A stretch of 14,933 bases of DNA from DAOUVR01 sp034430535 (GTDB lineage: Bacteria; Chloroflexota; Dehalococcoidia; E44-bin15). A program made the translations under genes and the position numbers. Under the pieces are notes generated by a model. The model worked only from the letters and a program-made list of their open reading frames with translations. It did no database searches and was not told where the DNA came from. This document shows, piece by piece, positions 14,678 through 14,933 of this stretch; the first letter of the stretch is position 1, and every line of letters starts with the position of its first letter. The stretch is taken from contig CAYUCL010000044.1 in assembly GCA_964443325.1 (NCBI GenBank), forward strand, positions 1 to 14,933. The letters are read 5' to 3'.

Positions 14678-14747
14678 GCCTGGCGGGACTCGAACCCGCG
14701 ACGTTCCCTTTAGCAAAGGGCCCCTCTATCCACTGAGGTACAATCCC
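14672..14747 (-). tRNA. tRNA-like gene, anticodon GCU, Arg-like body, acceptor unpaired
   Basis: The minus strand shows a D arm CCTC/GAGG with loop AGTGGATA, an anticodon arm CCCT-TTGCTAA-AGGG giving anticodon GCU (Ser), and a perfect T arm GCGGG-TTCGAGT-CCCGC. The D-loop and T-arm bases resemble tRNA-Arg, and the variable loop is short, unlike normal tRNA-Ser. The 5' acceptor strand GGGATTG does not pair with the 3' strand CAGGCGG, and the CCA is borrowed from the GGGCCA start of the next tRNA copy. It may be a tRNA whose 3' acceptor strand was lost when the tRNA-Ile copy was joined to it. Confidence 0.45.
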
Positions 14748-14830
14748 GTAAGTGGCCAGTTAGGGGAAGTATAGCATTCCAAAAACACCTTAACCCCTGG
14801 ATAGTGGAAGGAAGTTGTACGCATTAACAA

Positions 14831-14848
14831 CAGTGGCATATGCCACTG
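14831..14848. repeat. 18-bp perfect palindrome downstream of 16S
   Basis: CAGTGGCATATGCCACTG is a perfect inverted repeat that can form a strong hairpin in the transcript leaving the 16S gene. There is no U-run after it, so it is not a classic terminator; it may be a processing site. Confidence 0.6.
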
Positions 14849-14853
14849 ACCGA

Positions 14854-14891
14854 CCTAGGAGATGGTCGCCTTAGGCGACTATTCTCCCTAG
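14854..14891 (-). promoter_or_regulatory. long hairpin adjoining the 16S rRNA 3' end
   Basis: The minus-strand sequence between CTAGGGAGAATAGTCGCC and GGCGACCATCTCCTAG forms a long stem with small bulges and a three-base loop (TAA). It begins at the base after the mature 16S end, so it may guide 3' processing of 16S RNA. Its core GTCGCC-TAA-GGCGAC matches the hairpin that replaces the anticodon arm in the tRNA-Ile-like elements. Confidence 0.5.
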
Positions 14892-14933
14892 AAAGGAGGT
14901 GATCCAGCCGCAGCTTCCGCTACAGCTACCTTG
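14892..14933 (-). rRNA. 16S rRNA, 3' end (partial)
   Basis: The last 42 bases of a bacterial 16S rRNA gene are present on the minus strand, running off the right edge. Read 5' to 3' they contain the universal ending GGCTGGATCACCTCCTTT, including the anti-Shine-Dalgarno CCTCC. No 23S gene follows within the window. Confidence 0.95.

Noticed and set aside
9298..14681. CRISPR array explanation for the repeated 'tggactcgaaccaggga' motif
   Set aside because: The repeats are tRNA T-arm sequences spaced by kilobases, with no regular spacers and no cas genes.
14831..14848. Rho-independent terminator for the 16S transcript
   Set aside because: The palindrome is strong but no run of T follows it in the direction of transcription.

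Overview
The window looks like a fragment of a Chloroflexota genome, most likely Dehalococcoidia-like. The reasoning is indirect. The 16S rRNA 3' end sits at the right edge on the minus strand, and what follows it downstream is tRNA-like DNA and unrelated protein genes, with no 23S gene in the roughly 14.9 kb available. Unlinked 16S and 23S genes are known in Dehalococcoides and relatives. The mix of a TrkAH potassium system, MBL-fold hydrolase, 14-TM MFS transporter, lipoprotein hydrolase and serpin also fits. A run of ten Ns at 702-711 marks an assembly join, so the leftmost 0.7 kb may not be truly adjacent.

Left part (1-4.8 kb): a universal stress protein gene (minus), then a tight trkA-trkH pair (plus) for K+ uptake, then a short possible gene (3883-4095), then a convergent gene for a 260-aa conserved protein of unknown function. 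From 4.8 to 5.5 kb there is a gene-poor stretch with a broken Cys-motif frame (minus) and a second copy of the short protein family (plus).

Middle (5.5-9.2 kb): an MBL-fold hydrolase gene and an EmrB/QacA-type exporter gene run in the same direction and meet a convergent GT1-type glycosyltransferase gene 13 bases away. This could be a small-molecule modification and export module, but no substrate is visible. Right-middle (9.2-13.2 kb): an ATC-hydrolase-like gene, a lipoprotein epoxide-hydrolase-like alpha/beta hydrolase, and a lipoprotein serpin on the opposite strand, separated by tRNA-Ile-like elements. From 13.2 kb on: a startless coding-like fragment, two small genes, and the tRNA/16S end.

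The most unusual signal is a family of tRNA-Ile-derived elements, all on the minus strand. One intact tRNA-Ile(GAU) is fused to an upstream GIY-YIG nuclease ORF whose last 11 sense codons and stop lie inside the tRNA; its stop codon falls in the anticodon loop. Immediately upstream of that ORF is a partial second tRNA-Ile copy. Three further full-length tRNA-like copies (around 9.3, 10.4 and 11.8 kb) keep the acceptor, D and T arms, but the anticodon arm is replaced by a shorter hairpin of the form GTCGCC-N3-GGCGAC/GGAGAC. One of these copies still carries a decayed GIY-YIG remnant. The same hairpin core also occurs just downstream of the 16S gene. This looks like a tiny tRNA-targeting mobile element and its relics.
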